Assembly (NCBI GenBank): GCA_965227045.1
Contig: OZ245718.1
Location: 3,394,971 to 3,458,970 of the forward strand
DNA from: UBA10649 sp965227045
Lineage (GTDB): Bacteria; Actinomycetota; Actinomycetes; S36-B12
DNA length: 64,000 nt
Direction: 5' to 3'
In this document: positions 41,323-49,943 of the stretch, one piece after another
Layout of the letters: every line of letters begins with the position of its first letter
Numbering within the stretch: the first letter of the stretch is position 1
Notes under the pieces: model-generated
Seen by the model: only the letters and a program-made list of their open reading frames with translations
What the model was told of the DNA's origin: nothing
Database searches by the model: none
Program-made: the position numbers and the translations under genes

Positions 41323-42381
41323 TCAGGAGATTCGCTCGCGCGCCCGCTCGATTAGAACCCTCGTCCCCGCGCCGAACTGCGCGAACGCCGGGTTAGTCGT
41401 CTCCCCGAGTCGGAATCTGTACCAGATCTGCTGGAGGATCACGGCGAGGCGGAACAGCCCGAACACCTCATAGAACCGGAAGTCGTCCATGGGCAGGTCC
41501 GTGCGGGCCAGGTACCGCTCGACGTATTCCTCGCGCGTGGGCATGCCCGGCACGTGGCTGGGCTGCCGGCTCAGCGCCTGGAACGCGGGATCGTCGTCGC
41601 TGGTGATCCAGTACGCCAATGACGATCCGAGGTCCATCAGTGGGTCGCCGACGGTGGCCATCTCCCAGTCCAGCACACCGGCGACGCGCGGTTCGCGGTC
41701 GAGGTTCAGGACGAGGTTGTCGAATCGCCAGTCGCCGTGGATCAGCCGCGCGGCGATGTCGGGTAGCTGGTTCTCGTCGAGCCAACGCATGACGTCCTCT
41801 CCGTCAGGCACGTCGTCGGTGCGGGCAGCGCGATAGCGCTTCGACCACCCGGATACCTGTCGAGACACATAACCCGGCCCGCGCCCAAGGCTCTCCAGGT
41901 CCGCTGCAGCGGGATCGATGCTGTGCAGATCGGCCTGCGCGTCGATGATCGTCTCGGCGAGCACCCGCGCCTCGTCCGGCCCCAGCGTCATCCCGGCCGG
42001 AAGGTCCCGCCGCAAGATCACGCCGGGGATGCGTTCCATCACATAGAAGTCGCCGCCGATCACGGAGTCGTCCTGGCAGAAGCCATATATCTGCGGCACG
42101 AGCGGATACAGCGGGCGCAATCGAGTCTGGACGGTGACCTCTCGTCCCATGTCATGCGCTGATGCCGCCTTGTGACCGGATGGAGGGCGTCGCAGGACGA
42201 CGTCGGCGGCCGGGTAGTGGACCAGGTAGGTGAGGTTCGAGGCACCGCCCGGGAACTGGTCAATCGGAGGTGGTCCGTCGGAACCGACGGCGATCGACGG
42301 AGCATTGACGAGTACCCACCGGTGGAAGGACTCGACGTCGAAGGAATCCTCCTCGCGAACGGGCGTTGTGCCTGCGGTCAC
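41323..42381 (-). CDS. APH-fold kinase paired with acyl-CoA dehydrogenase (ACAD11/LvaA-like)
   Basis: 352 residues. Catalytic loop HGDWRFDN (His215) and metal site GVLDWEMATVGDPLMDLG; PGGASNLTYLV is the nucleotide-binding loop. This subgroup is the kinase part of ACAD10/ACAD11 and phosphorylates 4-hydroxyacyl-CoA so that the following dehydrogenase-like enzyme can eliminate phosphate. The GTG overlaps the stop of the acyl-CoA dehydrogenase gene (GTGA). Substrate chain length unknown. Confidence 0.85.
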   Translation of the reverse strand: MTAGTTPVREEDSFDVESFHRWVLVNAPSIAVGSDGPPPIDQFPGGASNLTYLVHYPAADVVLRRPPSGHKAASAHDMGREVTVQTRLRPLYPLVPQIYGFCQDDSVIGGDFYVMERIPGVILRRDLPAGMTLGPDEARVLAETIIDAQADLHSIDPAAADLESLGRGPGYVSRQVSGWSKRYRAARTDDVPDGEDVMRWLDENQLPDIAARLIHGDWRFDNLVLNLDREPRVAGVLDWEMATVGDPLMDLGSSLAYWITSDDDPAFQALSRQPSHVPGMPTREEYVERYLARTDLPMDDFRFYEVFGLFRLAVILQQIWYRFRLGETTNPAFAQFGAGTRVLIERARERIS

Positions 42382-43598
42382 TGCAGGTGCCTCTTGAGCT
42401 CGGCGCGCGCGATGTCACGCAGGTGGACCTCGTCGGGGCCGTCTGCCAGTCGCAGGGTGCGCGCGAAGGCGTACATCTGCGCGAGCGGCACGTCATCGCT
42501 GACACCCGCACCGCCGAAGATCTGGATCGCGCGGTCGAGCACGGAAAGCGCGACGCGTGGAGCGGCGACCTTGATCGCCGCGATCTCCACGCGGGCACCC
42601 TTGGCGCCGACTCGGTCGATCATCCACGCGGCCTTCAACGTCAGAAGGCGCGCCTGCTCGATCTCCAGTCGCGATTCCGCGATCTGCTGCTGCACCACGC
42701 CCTGCTGGGCGAGCGGCTTGCCGAACGCGACGCGCGAGATCGCGCGCGCCGTCATGAGGTCTAGTGCGCGCTCGGCCATCCCGATGGCCCGCATGCAGTG
42801 GTGGATCCGGCCGGGTCCGAGGCGCGCCTGCGCGAGCGCGAACCCACTGCCCTCCTCGCCGAGCAGGTTCGAGGCAGGAACGCGGACATCGGTGAACAGG
42901 ATCTCCGCGTGGCCGTGCTGGTCGTGATAGCCGAAGACAGGCAGCGACCTGATGATCTGCACGCCTGGCGTGTCCGCGGGCACGATCACCATGGACTGCT
43001 GGTGATGCGCATCCGCGGAGGGATCGGTCTTCCCCATGACGATGAACACCGTGCAGCGCGGATCGTTCGCACCGGTCGTCCACCACTTGCGGCCGTTGAT
43101 GACGTACTCGTCGCCGTCGCGCGTGATCGACGTCGTGATGTTGGTCGCATCGCTGCTGGCCACGTCGGGCTCGGTCATCGCGAACCCGGAGCGGATCCGA
43201 CCGTCGAGGAGCGGGACCAGCCAGGCCTGCTTCTGCGCCGCGGTGCCGAACATGTGCAGCAGTTCCATGTTGCCGGTGTCAGGTGCCGAGCAGTTCATTG
43301 CCTCGGGCGCGATCTCGACTGACCGGCCCGAGAGTTCGGCGATCGGTGCGTACTCGATAACTCTGAGACCGTGCTCCGGCTCGTGCGAATCGGGAAGGAA
43401 CAGGTTCCACAGACCGCGCGCCCGGGCCTCCACCTTGAGGTCCTCGACCACCGCGGGCAGCGTGTGGGTTGCGCCCGCGGCAGTGAGGTCTCGGCGCTGC
43501 TGGGCATACACCGGCTCCGCCGGATACACGGCCTCGTCGAGGAAGGACTGCATGCGGGACAGGTAGTCGCTCGCGCGGGTGCTTGGCTCGAAATCCAT
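42378..43598 (-). CDS. Acyl-CoA dehydrogenase family protein (ACAD11-like)
   Basis: 406 residues. ATG 43598 has GGAGGA 6-7 nt upstream. FAMTEPDVASSDATN (FAD/substrate site), INGRKWWTTGA, FGKPLAQQGVVQQQIAESRLEIE and QIFGGAGVSDDVPLAQMYAFAR (FAD, adenine side) are clear. With the coupled APH kinase it matches the ACAD11/LvaC type, which turns phosphorylated 4-hydroxyacyl-CoA into enoyl-CoA. Confidence 0.88.
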   Translation of the reverse strand: MDFEPSTRASDYLSRMQSFLDEAVYPAEPVYAQQRRDLTAAGATHTLPAVVEDLKVEARARGLWNLFLPDSHEPEHGLRVIEYAPIAELSGRSVEIAPEAMNCSAPDTGNMELLHMFGTAAQKQAWLVPLLDGRIRSGFAMTEPDVASSDATNITTSITRDGDEYVINGRKWWTTGANDPRCTVFIVMGKTDPSADAHHQQSMVIVPADTPGVQIIRSLPVFGYHDQHGHAEILFTDVRVPASNLLGEEGSGFALAQARLGPGRIHHCMRAIGMAERALDLMTARAISRVAFGKPLAQQGVVQQQIAESRLEIEQARLLTLKAAWMIDRVGAKGARVEIAAIKVAAPRVALSVLDRAIQIFGGAGVSDDVPLAQMYAFARTLRLADGPDEVHLRDIARAELKRHLQ

Positions 43599-43668
43599 GG
43601 TGGTTCCTCCTCGGCGGGTTGACATCGTTGCACGCCGATGGTTGCCGTCTGGCGGATACAGTGACGCC

Positions 43669-44367
43669 GTGCCCGACGACTTCGCGACCCCGACCTTCAG
43701 CCGCGCGGGACGGACAGCGTTCGGTCTCACTGCGCTCATCGCCGCCTTCGGACTCGTGCTCAATGTCGTCATCACGGCTCTCGGGACCTATCCGGCCACG
43801 CAGACGCACGAGAGCATCTACGGGTACGACAATCCCGACGGTCTAGCCGGCGCGGTGAGCCGCACTCTGGACTTCCTCAGCTACTTCACGATCCTCAGCA
43901 ACGTCGTTGTGGTGATCGTGCTTGTCGCGCTGTGGCGCGGGCGGATCGGGCCGACCCCGGTCTGGCGCGCGCTGCGCATGGACTCGCTGCTCATGATCAC
44001 GGTGACCGGCCTCATCTTCGTGATCGTCCTGCGACCCGAGGCTCACCTCGAGGGCCTGCAGCACATCACGAACACGACCGAGCACTACATCACTCCGGTG
44101 CTGACGGTGCTGACGTGGCTGATCTGGGGACCGCGTGGCTGGTTCCGCTTGGGTACGGTCTTCGCGGCACTCATCGTCCCGCTCCTGTGGGTCGCCTACG
44201 CACTGGCCAGGGGTGCGGTTATCGACGCGTATCCATACGGGTTCCTCGACGTCGCGACGCTGGGCTGGGGCAAGGCGCTGGTGAACATCGGCGGCGTGCT
44301 CGTTCTCGGCATCGTCCTCGGATTCATCTTCCTCGGCATTGACAAGCTCCTGTCGCGGCGCAAGTGA
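43669..44367 (+). CDS. Pr6Pr family membrane protein
   Basis: 232 residues with six or seven helices. HESIYGYDNPDG, FLSYFTILSNVVVVIVL, HYITPVLTVLTWLIWGPRG and the helix ending YPYGFLDV are typical of the Pr6Pr (FAR-17a/AIG1-like) family of actinobacteria. Function unknown; animal relatives hydrolyse lipid esters. GTG 43669 lies about 6 nt after TACAGT, so the transcript may be leaderless. Start of an operon of four genes. Confidence 0.8.
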   Translation: MPDDFATPTFSRAGRTAFGLTALIAAFGLVLNVVITALGTYPATQTHESIYGYDNPDGLAGAVSRTLDFLSYFTILSNVVVVIVLVALWRGRIGPTPVWRALRMDSLLMITVTGLIFVIVLRPEAHLEGLQHITNTTEHYITPVLTVLTWLIWGPRGWFRLGTVFAALIVPLLWVAYALARGAVIDAYPYGFLDVATLGWGKALVNIGGVLVLGIVLGFIFLGIDKLLSRRK

Positions 44368-45029
44368 GGCGCTCACTCGCGGCTGCCCTCGCAAGCGTCA
44401 CCGCCGCCCTCCTCGTCGTAGTCGCGCTACCGGCAGGCGCGTCCGCCGCACCCCTTGATCCCGACGCCGTCTCCGCGAAGATGCTGCAGAAGTCCGACGT
44501 TGTGCCCGTCATGGGGCTGGGCAAGCCGCTCACGAAGAACGTCTACAACATCGAGGGCAATGCGCCCCCGTTGTGCAACCAGGCGAACCAGCGGCTCGTG
44601 CAGGCGCCGGCGGCGGAGTCGAATGCAGCGGTGACGGTGGACCGGAAGCAGCAGAGCGGCCTGAATCAGGCGGTTTACGAGTACGGCACGCGCGCTGCGG
44701 CCGTCAGCGCGTTCACGGCATTGACGCGACGCGCGAAGCAGTGCAAGCAGACCAACGTGCTGCCCGCATCGGGTGGCAAAGGAGTCCAGGTGCTGACGTC
44801 GGGAGCCGCGGCCGTCGCGTTCAAGGGCGTGCCAGGGGTCTGGACGCGCGAGGTCGACACGATGGCGCGCGGCAAGGTGGCATTCGACATGTACTCGCTG
44901 AACCTGCTCGTCGGCTCCACCATTCAGCAGTACAACCTCGCCTTCTTCGATCAGGGCCGAACGGCTGACGTCCAACGATCCGCCGTCGACACGCTCGCGC
45001 TCGACCTTGCCAAGAGATGGCAGTCCTGA
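44364..45029 (+). CDS. Secreted sensor-domain-like protein
   Basis: 221 residues. Signal peptide ending GASAAP, then a domain with Cys pairs (PPLCNQ and AKQCKQ), YEYGTRAAAVSAFTALTRRA and LLVGSTIQQYNLAFF. The layout matches the PknH-like sensor/lipoprotein fold, as in the gene at 15215. GTG overlaps the Pr6Pr stop (GTGA). Exported; ligand unknown. Confidence 0.72.
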   Translation: MRRSLAAALASVTAALLVVVALPAGASAAPLDPDAVSAKMLQKSDVVPVMGLGKPLTKNVYNIEGNAPPLCNQANQRLVQAPAAESNAAVTVDRKQQSGLNQAVYEYGTRAAAVSAFTALTRRAKQCKQTNVLPASGGKGVQVLTSGAAAVAFKGVPGVWTREVDTMARGKVAFDMYSLNLLVGSTIQQYNLAFFDQGRTADVQRSAVDTLALDLAKRWQS

Positions 45030-45838
45030 CCGTCCGGGGATTCGCTCGGGCCTGCCACCCGCTTCCTGCGGCGGCCGTCACTGTCGTCATGTCCGCGTTC
45101 GCGTGGAGTCTGGGCTGGCGTGGCGGGCCGTTGGCCCTGGTGTTCGCGACGATCTTCATCGGGCAGCTCTCCGTCGGCTGGAGCAACGACGCGTTCGACG
45201 CACGCACTGACGCCATCGCGCATCGCGCATCCAAGCCGACCGTCGCCGGCCTGGTCACCGCGAGGGCGCTGTGGATCGCAGCGGCCATGGCGCTCGCAGC
45301 GTCCGCCTGCCTGAGCTGGGTCGTTGCCGGCTGGGTCGGCGGTTCCTTCCATATGTTCGCGCTCGCGATGGCGTGGACCTACAACACGGTGCTGTCGCGG
45401 ACGGCATGGTCGTGGCTGCCCTACGCGCTCGCCTTCGGAGCGATGCCGGCGTTCTTGACGTTCGGACTTGACGACTCGGCGCCTCCGGCATGGACGGTGA
45501 TCGTGTTTGCCATCGTCGGGGTCAGCGGGCACCTCGCGAATGCGGTTCCCGATCTAGAGTCCGACGCGTCAGCGGGCATGGACGGACTCGCCCTGCGTAT
45601 GGGCCGGCGTCGCGCGCTTGTCGCCTGCTGGGTTCTGCTGGCTGCCGGGACGGCAGTTCTCGCCGTCGTGACGGCCCAACAGCGACCGGCTGTCGCCGGC
45701 GTCGTGGTTGTCGCCTACCTGGGTGCGCTCGTGGTCGGAGTGACGGCACGTAGCGAGGCCGCCACCTTCCGGGCGCTGCTCGCTGTGGTCGCGGTCGACG
45801 TGGTTGCGCTCATCCTGGCCGGATCGCTGGCAGGGTAG
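45017..45838 (+). CDS. UbiA family prenyltransferase-like membrane protein
   Basis: 273 residues with eight or nine helices. First Asp-rich motif NDAFDARTD (57-65) and second motif NAVPDLESDA, which bind Mg-prenyl diphosphate in UbiA enzymes. The acceptor could be a quinone, haem or lipid precursor; the SCO3242-type actinobacterial branch is uncharacterised. Overlaps the previous gene by 13 nt. Confidence 0.85.
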   Translation: MAVLTVRGFARACHPLPAAAVTVVMSAFAWSLGWRGGPLALVFATIFIGQLSVGWSNDAFDARTDAIAHRASKPTVAGLVTARALWIAAAMALAASACLSWVVAGWVGGSFHMFALAMAWTYNTVLSRTAWSWLPYALAFGAMPAFLTFGLDDSAPPAWTVIVFAIVGVSGHLANAVPDLESDASAGMDGLALRMGRRRALVACWVLLAAGTAVLAVVTAQQRPAVAGVVVVAYLGALVVGVTARSEAATFRALLAVVAVDVVALILAGSLAG

Positions 45839-45842
45839 GGCA

Positions 45843-46448
45843 ATGGCCGAGGAGATTGCCGAACTGATCGTTCGCGATGCGAAGGCGTGGCACAAGTGGC
45901 TCAAGGCCAATCACGCGAAGGAGACACACGCGTGGCTTGTGCTCGCACGCAAGGGCGTCACCGACCCCACGAGCGTCACGCGCGCCGAGGCACTTGAATC
46001 CGCGCTGATCTTCGGCTGGATCGACGGGCAGGCGCGAAGTCGCGACGAGTACACCTTCCTGCAGCGTTTCACCCCGCGCCGCAGTCGTAGCCCGTGGTCG
46101 ATCGTCAATGTCAACTTCGCGAACCAACTGATCGCCGACGGGAAGATGGAACCGGCCGGGCTGGCCGAAGTCGAGCGGGCGAAGGCCGACGGCCGGTGGG
46201 ATGCCGCCTACGCCGGACCGGCGACTATCCAGGTCCCCGACGACCTCGCGGCCGCGCTTGCGGCAAGCCCGAAGGCGACCGCCATGTTCGCGATCCTCAC
46301 CAGCCAGAATCGCTTCTCCATCCTGCTGCGCACGACGAGCGCGAAGCGTGCCGACACCCGAGCGCGGCGCATCGAGAAGTTCGTCGAGATGCTCGAGCGC
46401 GGCGAGACGATCTATCCGCAGAAGCGACAGCTAGGGGTTGGCGAGTAG
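45843..46448 (+). CDS. YdeI/OmpD-associated family protein
   Basis: 201 residues. HKWLKANHAKETHAWLVLAR, EALESALIFGWIDGQARSRD, FTPRRSRSPWSIVNVNF and MLERGETIYPQ are the family pattern. Relatives are described as bacteriocin-protection (YdeI) proteins, without mechanism. ATG 45843 follows GGGTAGGG by a few bases and is 4 bp after the UbiA stop. Its 3' end overlaps the convergent SDR gene by 18 bp. Confidence 0.8.
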   Translation: MAEEIAELIVRDAKAWHKWLKANHAKETHAWLVLARKGVTDPTSVTRAEALESALIFGWIDGQARSRDEYTFLQRFTPRRSRSPWSIVNVNFANQLIADGKMEPAGLAEVERAKADGRWDAAYAGPATIQVPDDLAAALAASPKATAMFAILTSQNRFSILLRTTSAKRADTRARRIEKFVEMLERGETIYPQKRQLGVGE

Positions 46449-47198
46449 TCCACCGTCGATCACCAGCGACTGGCCCGTCATGAAGGACGAAGCGTCGCTC
46501 GCGAGGAACAACGCGGCAGAGGCGATCTCCTCGGAAGTTCCCCAACGCTTCATGGGCACGCGCGAGATGAGCGCATCCTCGATGTTCTCATCGTTCCGCG
46601 CGAACCCGGTGAGGTCGGTCTCGATCCACCCCGGCACAAGCGCATTCACCCGGACACCTTGAGTGGCGAGCTCGACGGCGACGCTGCGGGTAATGGAGAT
46701 CAGCGCGGCCTTCGACGCCCCGTAGTGCGCCATGTAAGGCGAACTGAGGGCCCCGGCGACTGAGGCGACGTTGATCACGGACCCGTTGCCGCTCGCGATC
46801 ATCGACGGGAGCGCGGCCTGGAGAAGTCGCACGATCGAGTTGAGGTTCAACTCCATCGCCTTCTCCCACCCTGCGTAACGCATCGTCGCCAGTGGCGCCT
46901 GGAAGTTGTTTCCTCCCGCGTTGTTGACCAGTACGTCGAGTGCACCCATGCCCGCGAGTGCCTCATCGACGATCCGGCTCGCTGCGTCCGGCTCGGTGAC
47001 GTCGGCGACGATGACCGTGCACGTCGCGCCGGTCGCGCGGATCGCATCCGCGACCTCGGCAAGATGCTCGGCCGATCGGGCCGTAATCGCGACGTCCGCG
47101 CCCTCGGCGGCGAACATCTCTGCCGTGGCGCGGCCGATGCCCCGCGATGCCCCCGTGACGAGAGCGTGCCGACCGGACAGTGCAGTGCCGCGAGCCAT
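46431..47198 (-). CDS. SDR family oxidoreductase (glucose/ribitol type)
   Basis: 255 residues. TGASRGIG cofactor motif, NNAGG, Ser in INVASVAG and YGASK active site, then VPGWIETDLTG. Classical NAD(P)-dependent dehydrogenase; FabG-like. ATG 47198 avoids a longer in-frame extension without SDR homology. Ends 28 bp after the start of nothing else: upstream is the enone reductase, 28 bp away on the same strand. Confidence 0.9.
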   Translation of the reverse strand: MARGTALSGRHALVTGASRGIGRATAEMFAAEGADVAITARSAEHLAEVADAIRATGATCTVIVADVTEPDAASRIVDEALAGMGALDVLVNNAGGNNFQAPLATMRYAGWEKAMELNLNSIVRLLQAALPSMIASGNGSVINVASVAGALSSPYMAHYGASKAALISITRSVAVELATQGVRVNALVPGWIETDLTGFARNDENIEDALISRVPMKRWGTSEEIASAALFLASDASSFMTGQSLVIDGGLLANP

Positions 47199-47226
47199 GG
47201 AGTGCCTTTCTATCGGGTGATGTCGG

Positions 47227-48234
47227 TCAGGGCGTGAGATCGAGGACGAGCTTGCCGACGTTGTCGCCGGAGAATAGCCGCCGGAAGGTGGAGTGGAAGT
47301 CGGTGATCGCACCCTTGGCGATTGTTTCCGGCGCGACGATCCTGCCTTCGGCGACCCAACGGGCCAGGCGCTGCCGCGCGATCCGGTACTCCGCAGCGTG
47401 GTCGAAGACGAGGAAGCCAGTCATGGTGGCGCGGCGAACCAGCAGCGCCATGTAGTTGGACGGTCCGGGAGTCGCCGCCTCGGCGTTGTACTGCGAAATA
47501 GCCCCGCACAGCACGATGCGCGCATGCATCGCCAGCATCGACAGAGCCGAGTTGAGAATCGCGCCGCCAACGTTGTCGAAGTACACGTCGATTCCGTCGG
47601 GGCACGCGGCAAGCATCGAGGCGCGAAGCGAGGGTGCCTTGTAGTCGATCGCGGCGTGCATGCCGAGCTGATCGGTGACGTAGCTGCACTTGTCAGGACC
47701 ACCCGCGACGCCGACAACGCGGCAGCCGTTAATCACCGCGAGCTGGCCGACGATGGATCCGACGGCGCCCGCTGCGGCCGACACGAGAACCGTGTCGCCG
47801 GCGCGCGGCTTCGCGTGCTCGAAGAGACCGAAGTAGGCCGTCATGCCGGTCGCACCGAGTACGCCCAGATACATCGACGCAGTGCCGAGTGCGGGATCGA
47901 CGCGCACCAGGTCGCGCCCGTCGGAGATTGCGTACTCCTGCACGCCGAACGTCCCCTTGACGATGGTCCCGACCGGGTAGCGCGAGTTCTCCGACGCCAC
48001 GACCTCACCGACGGCGTCGGCCCTGACCACCTCTCCGATGCCGATGGGAGGCAGATAGGACGGCCGGTCGTCGAACCACCCGCGCATTGCTGGATCGACC
48101 GAGACCATCATCATGCGCACGACGATCTGCCCGGGGCCAGGAGAGGGTACCTCGTCGGTCGTGATCTCGAAGTCATCGTCGGTGGTGTCTCCGACGGGCC
48201 TGCGGGCAAGGCGAACGGCGCGGCTTGTGGTCAT
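47227..48234 (-). CDS. NADP-dependent medium-chain oxidoreductase (enone reductase type)
   Basis: 335 residues. No zinc motifs; SVDPAMRGWFDDRPSYLPP, LGVLGATGMTAYFGL, VSAAAGAVGSIVGQLA and YFDNVGG match the leukotriene B4 dehydrogenase/PTGR/CurA branch, which reduces the C=C of alpha,beta-unsaturated ketones with NADPH. It stands in a run with the SDR, epoxide hydrolase and P450 genes, all on the minus strand. Confidence 0.9.
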   Translation of the reverse strand: MTTSRAVRLARRPVGDTTDDDFEITTDEVPSPGPGQIVVRMMMVSVDPAMRGWFDDRPSYLPPIGIGEVVRADAVGEVVASENSRYPVGTIVKGTFGVQEYAISDGRDLVRVDPALGTASMYLGVLGATGMTAYFGLFEHAKPRAGDTVLVSAAAGAVGSIVGQLAVINGCRVVGVAGGPDKCSYVTDQLGMHAAIDYKAPSLRASMLAACPDGIDVYFDNVGGAILNSALSMLAMHARIVLCGAISQYNAEAATPGPSNYMALLVRRATMTGFLVFDHAAEYRIARQRLARWVAEGRIVAPETIAKGAITDFHSTFRRLFSGDNVGKLVLDLTP

Positions 48235-48269
48235 GGCTGAAGGCTATTCGCTGCGGCCGTGCACCGCAG

Positions 48270-48638
48270 TCAGGTTCGCTGGCGGCGATAGGACTCGAGG
48301 TCGAAGTAGTCGCGCCACAGGCAGACCCTGCCGTCGCGCACCCGGAACACCGCTGCGATCGGGATCTCCACCCACCTGCCGTCGACGAGAAAGCGGTCCA
48401 CTCGCTCGTTCATCACCACATCACCGTCGGACACCTGATTCAGGACGACCCATTCGATCTGCTCGGCAGCCGCAGTGACGCCACCGGACAGGACCGAGCG
48501 GACGCCGTCGGGTCCGTAGACCTTGCCGATCGGCACGTTGTCGTACTCGATGTCATCGGTGACGAGATCGCATGCGGCGTCGAGGTCGCGTCGCTGGCAC
48601 GCCTCGATCAGTGAGGTGACGACTTCCGAGGGGGTCAC
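48270..48638 (-). CDS. Limonene-1,2-epoxide hydrolase family protein
   Basis: 122 residues from GTG 48638, overlapping the P450 stop (GTGA). Active-site pattern of LEH: Asp/Arg in NERVDRFLVDGR and the final Asp in LWRDYFD; YDNVPIGKVYG is the entry of the cone-shaped fold. Hydrolyses small epoxides without a covalent intermediate. Coupling to a P450 suggests the epoxide is made by that enzyme. Confidence 0.85.
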   Translation of the reverse strand: MTPSEVVTSLIEACQRRDLDAACDLVTDDIEYDNVPIGKVYGPDGVRSVLSGGVTAAAEQIEWVVLNQVSDGDVVMNERVDRFLVDGRWVEIPIAAVFRVRDGRVCLWRDYFDLESYRRQRT

Positions 48639-49876
48639 CGACGATGAACGCGAACCGGCAGGGTCTCGAGACCGCGCAGGACAAAACTTGGCCCGTACCG
48701 CAGGGCTTCGCGATCGACGACCTCCAAAGACGTGACGTGCGCGGCCAGAGCCTGCAATGTGGCCGCGGCCTCGATTCTCGCGAGACCGGCACCCACGCAC
48801 ACGTGGATGCCCTGCCCGAAGGCGATGTGCTCGCGCAGGTTCTTCCGCTCCGGATCGAAGTCGTCGGCGTCCTCAAAAATGGTCTCGTCGCGATTCGCCG
48901 AGGCGTAGGCCAAGAACAGCGTGGTGTCGGCTGGCAACTGCACGCCGCCGAGCTCGGTATCGCGCGTGACGCGCCGGAACAGGCCCACAGCGGGAGAGGA
49001 GATACGCAGACCCTCCTCCACAATTCCGCGAATGCATGCGGGGTCCTCATGCATCTGATCCCAGACGCCAGGTCGGCCGTCGAGCATGACGATCGTCTCG
49101 GCGAGCATGCGCGTCGTTGTCTCGTTGCCGGCAATGATCAGTTCCCGGACGAGATAGACGAGTTCGGCGTTGGTGAGTGGAACCTCGTCGTCCTCGACCT
49201 GAACGAGAGCACTGAGCAGGTCCTCGCGCGGGTTGAGGCGACGCTCGTCGAGCGTCGCGGCGAGGACACGCTGGTAGTCCAGCATGTCCCTCTCCGCCTG
49301 CAGCCAGCGCTCTGGTGGCAGCTCAGCGCCCAATGCTGCCGTGGCTGCGTCCGACCATCGAATGACGTCATCGCGAAGATCCTCGGGCAGACCGAGGATG
49401 CGCAGAATCGCCCACACCGGTAGCGGTCGCGTGACCGCGTCGATGATGTCGACGACCTCGCCGTCGGGAAGGTCGGCGGACAGCGAGGTGGCCACCGACT
49501 CGACGAGTGGCTCCATCCAGGCCAGCGATCGCGGAGTGAAGGCGCGGTTGACGAGCTTGCGGTAGCGGGTGTGGATCGGCGGATCGCTCAGGTTGAGGGT
49601 GGGCTCGTAGGAGAAGCCCTGGGCCCGGATCGCCATGACCTCGTCGGCGACCTCCGGCGGCGGGTCGGACCGCCGCCCGCCCGGCCGCTCGTTGGAGTAC
49701 AGGGCCGGATCGCGCAGGACCTCGCGACACAGCTCCATCGTCGAGACGATGAACAGGTCCTCGCCCTCGACCTTGTACACCGGTGCGTCGTGGCGCAGCA
49801 GTGCGTAGTCCGCGAACGGATTCTGGTGAAACGGGTCGCTGCGCGGGTTGACGACGGGCATCGTGTTTGCGGTCAT
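48635..49876 (-). CDS. Cytochrome P450
   Basis: 413 residues. I-helix AGNETTTRM, ExxR in EEGLRISSP, and the haem ligand loop FGQGIHVCVGAGLARIE. Soluble bacterial class I P450; needs ferredoxin and reductase coded elsewhere. The N-terminus (PRSDPFHQNPFADYALLRHD) fits CYP125/CYP142-like or terpene hydroxylases, but the family cannot be set here. First gene of the P450-epoxide hydrolase pair; divergent from the amine oxidase. Confidence 0.93.
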   Translation of the reverse strand: MTANTMPVVNPRSDPFHQNPFADYALLRHDAPVYKVEGEDLFIVSTMELCREVLRDPALYSNERPGGRRSDPPPEVADEVMAIRAQGFSYEPTLNLSDPPIHTRYRKLVNRAFTPRSLAWMEPLVESVATSLSADLPDGEVVDIIDAVTRPLPVWAILRILGLPEDLRDDVIRWSDAATAALGAELPPERWLQAERDMLDYQRVLAATLDERRLNPREDLLSALVQVEDDEVPLTNAELVYLVRELIIAGNETTTRMLAETIVMLDGRPGVWDQMHEDPACIRGIVEEGLRISSPAVGLFRRVTRDTELGGVQLPADTTLFLAYASANRDETIFEDADDFDPERKNLREHIAFGQGIHVCVGAGLARIEAAATLQALAAHVTSLEVVDREALRYGPSFVLRGLETLPVRVHRR

Positions 49877-49943
49877 GGGGGCACGCTAAGGCAGAAACAG
49901 GAGTAGATCAATAGAAACACCAATCACGGTCAATACTGATCAC

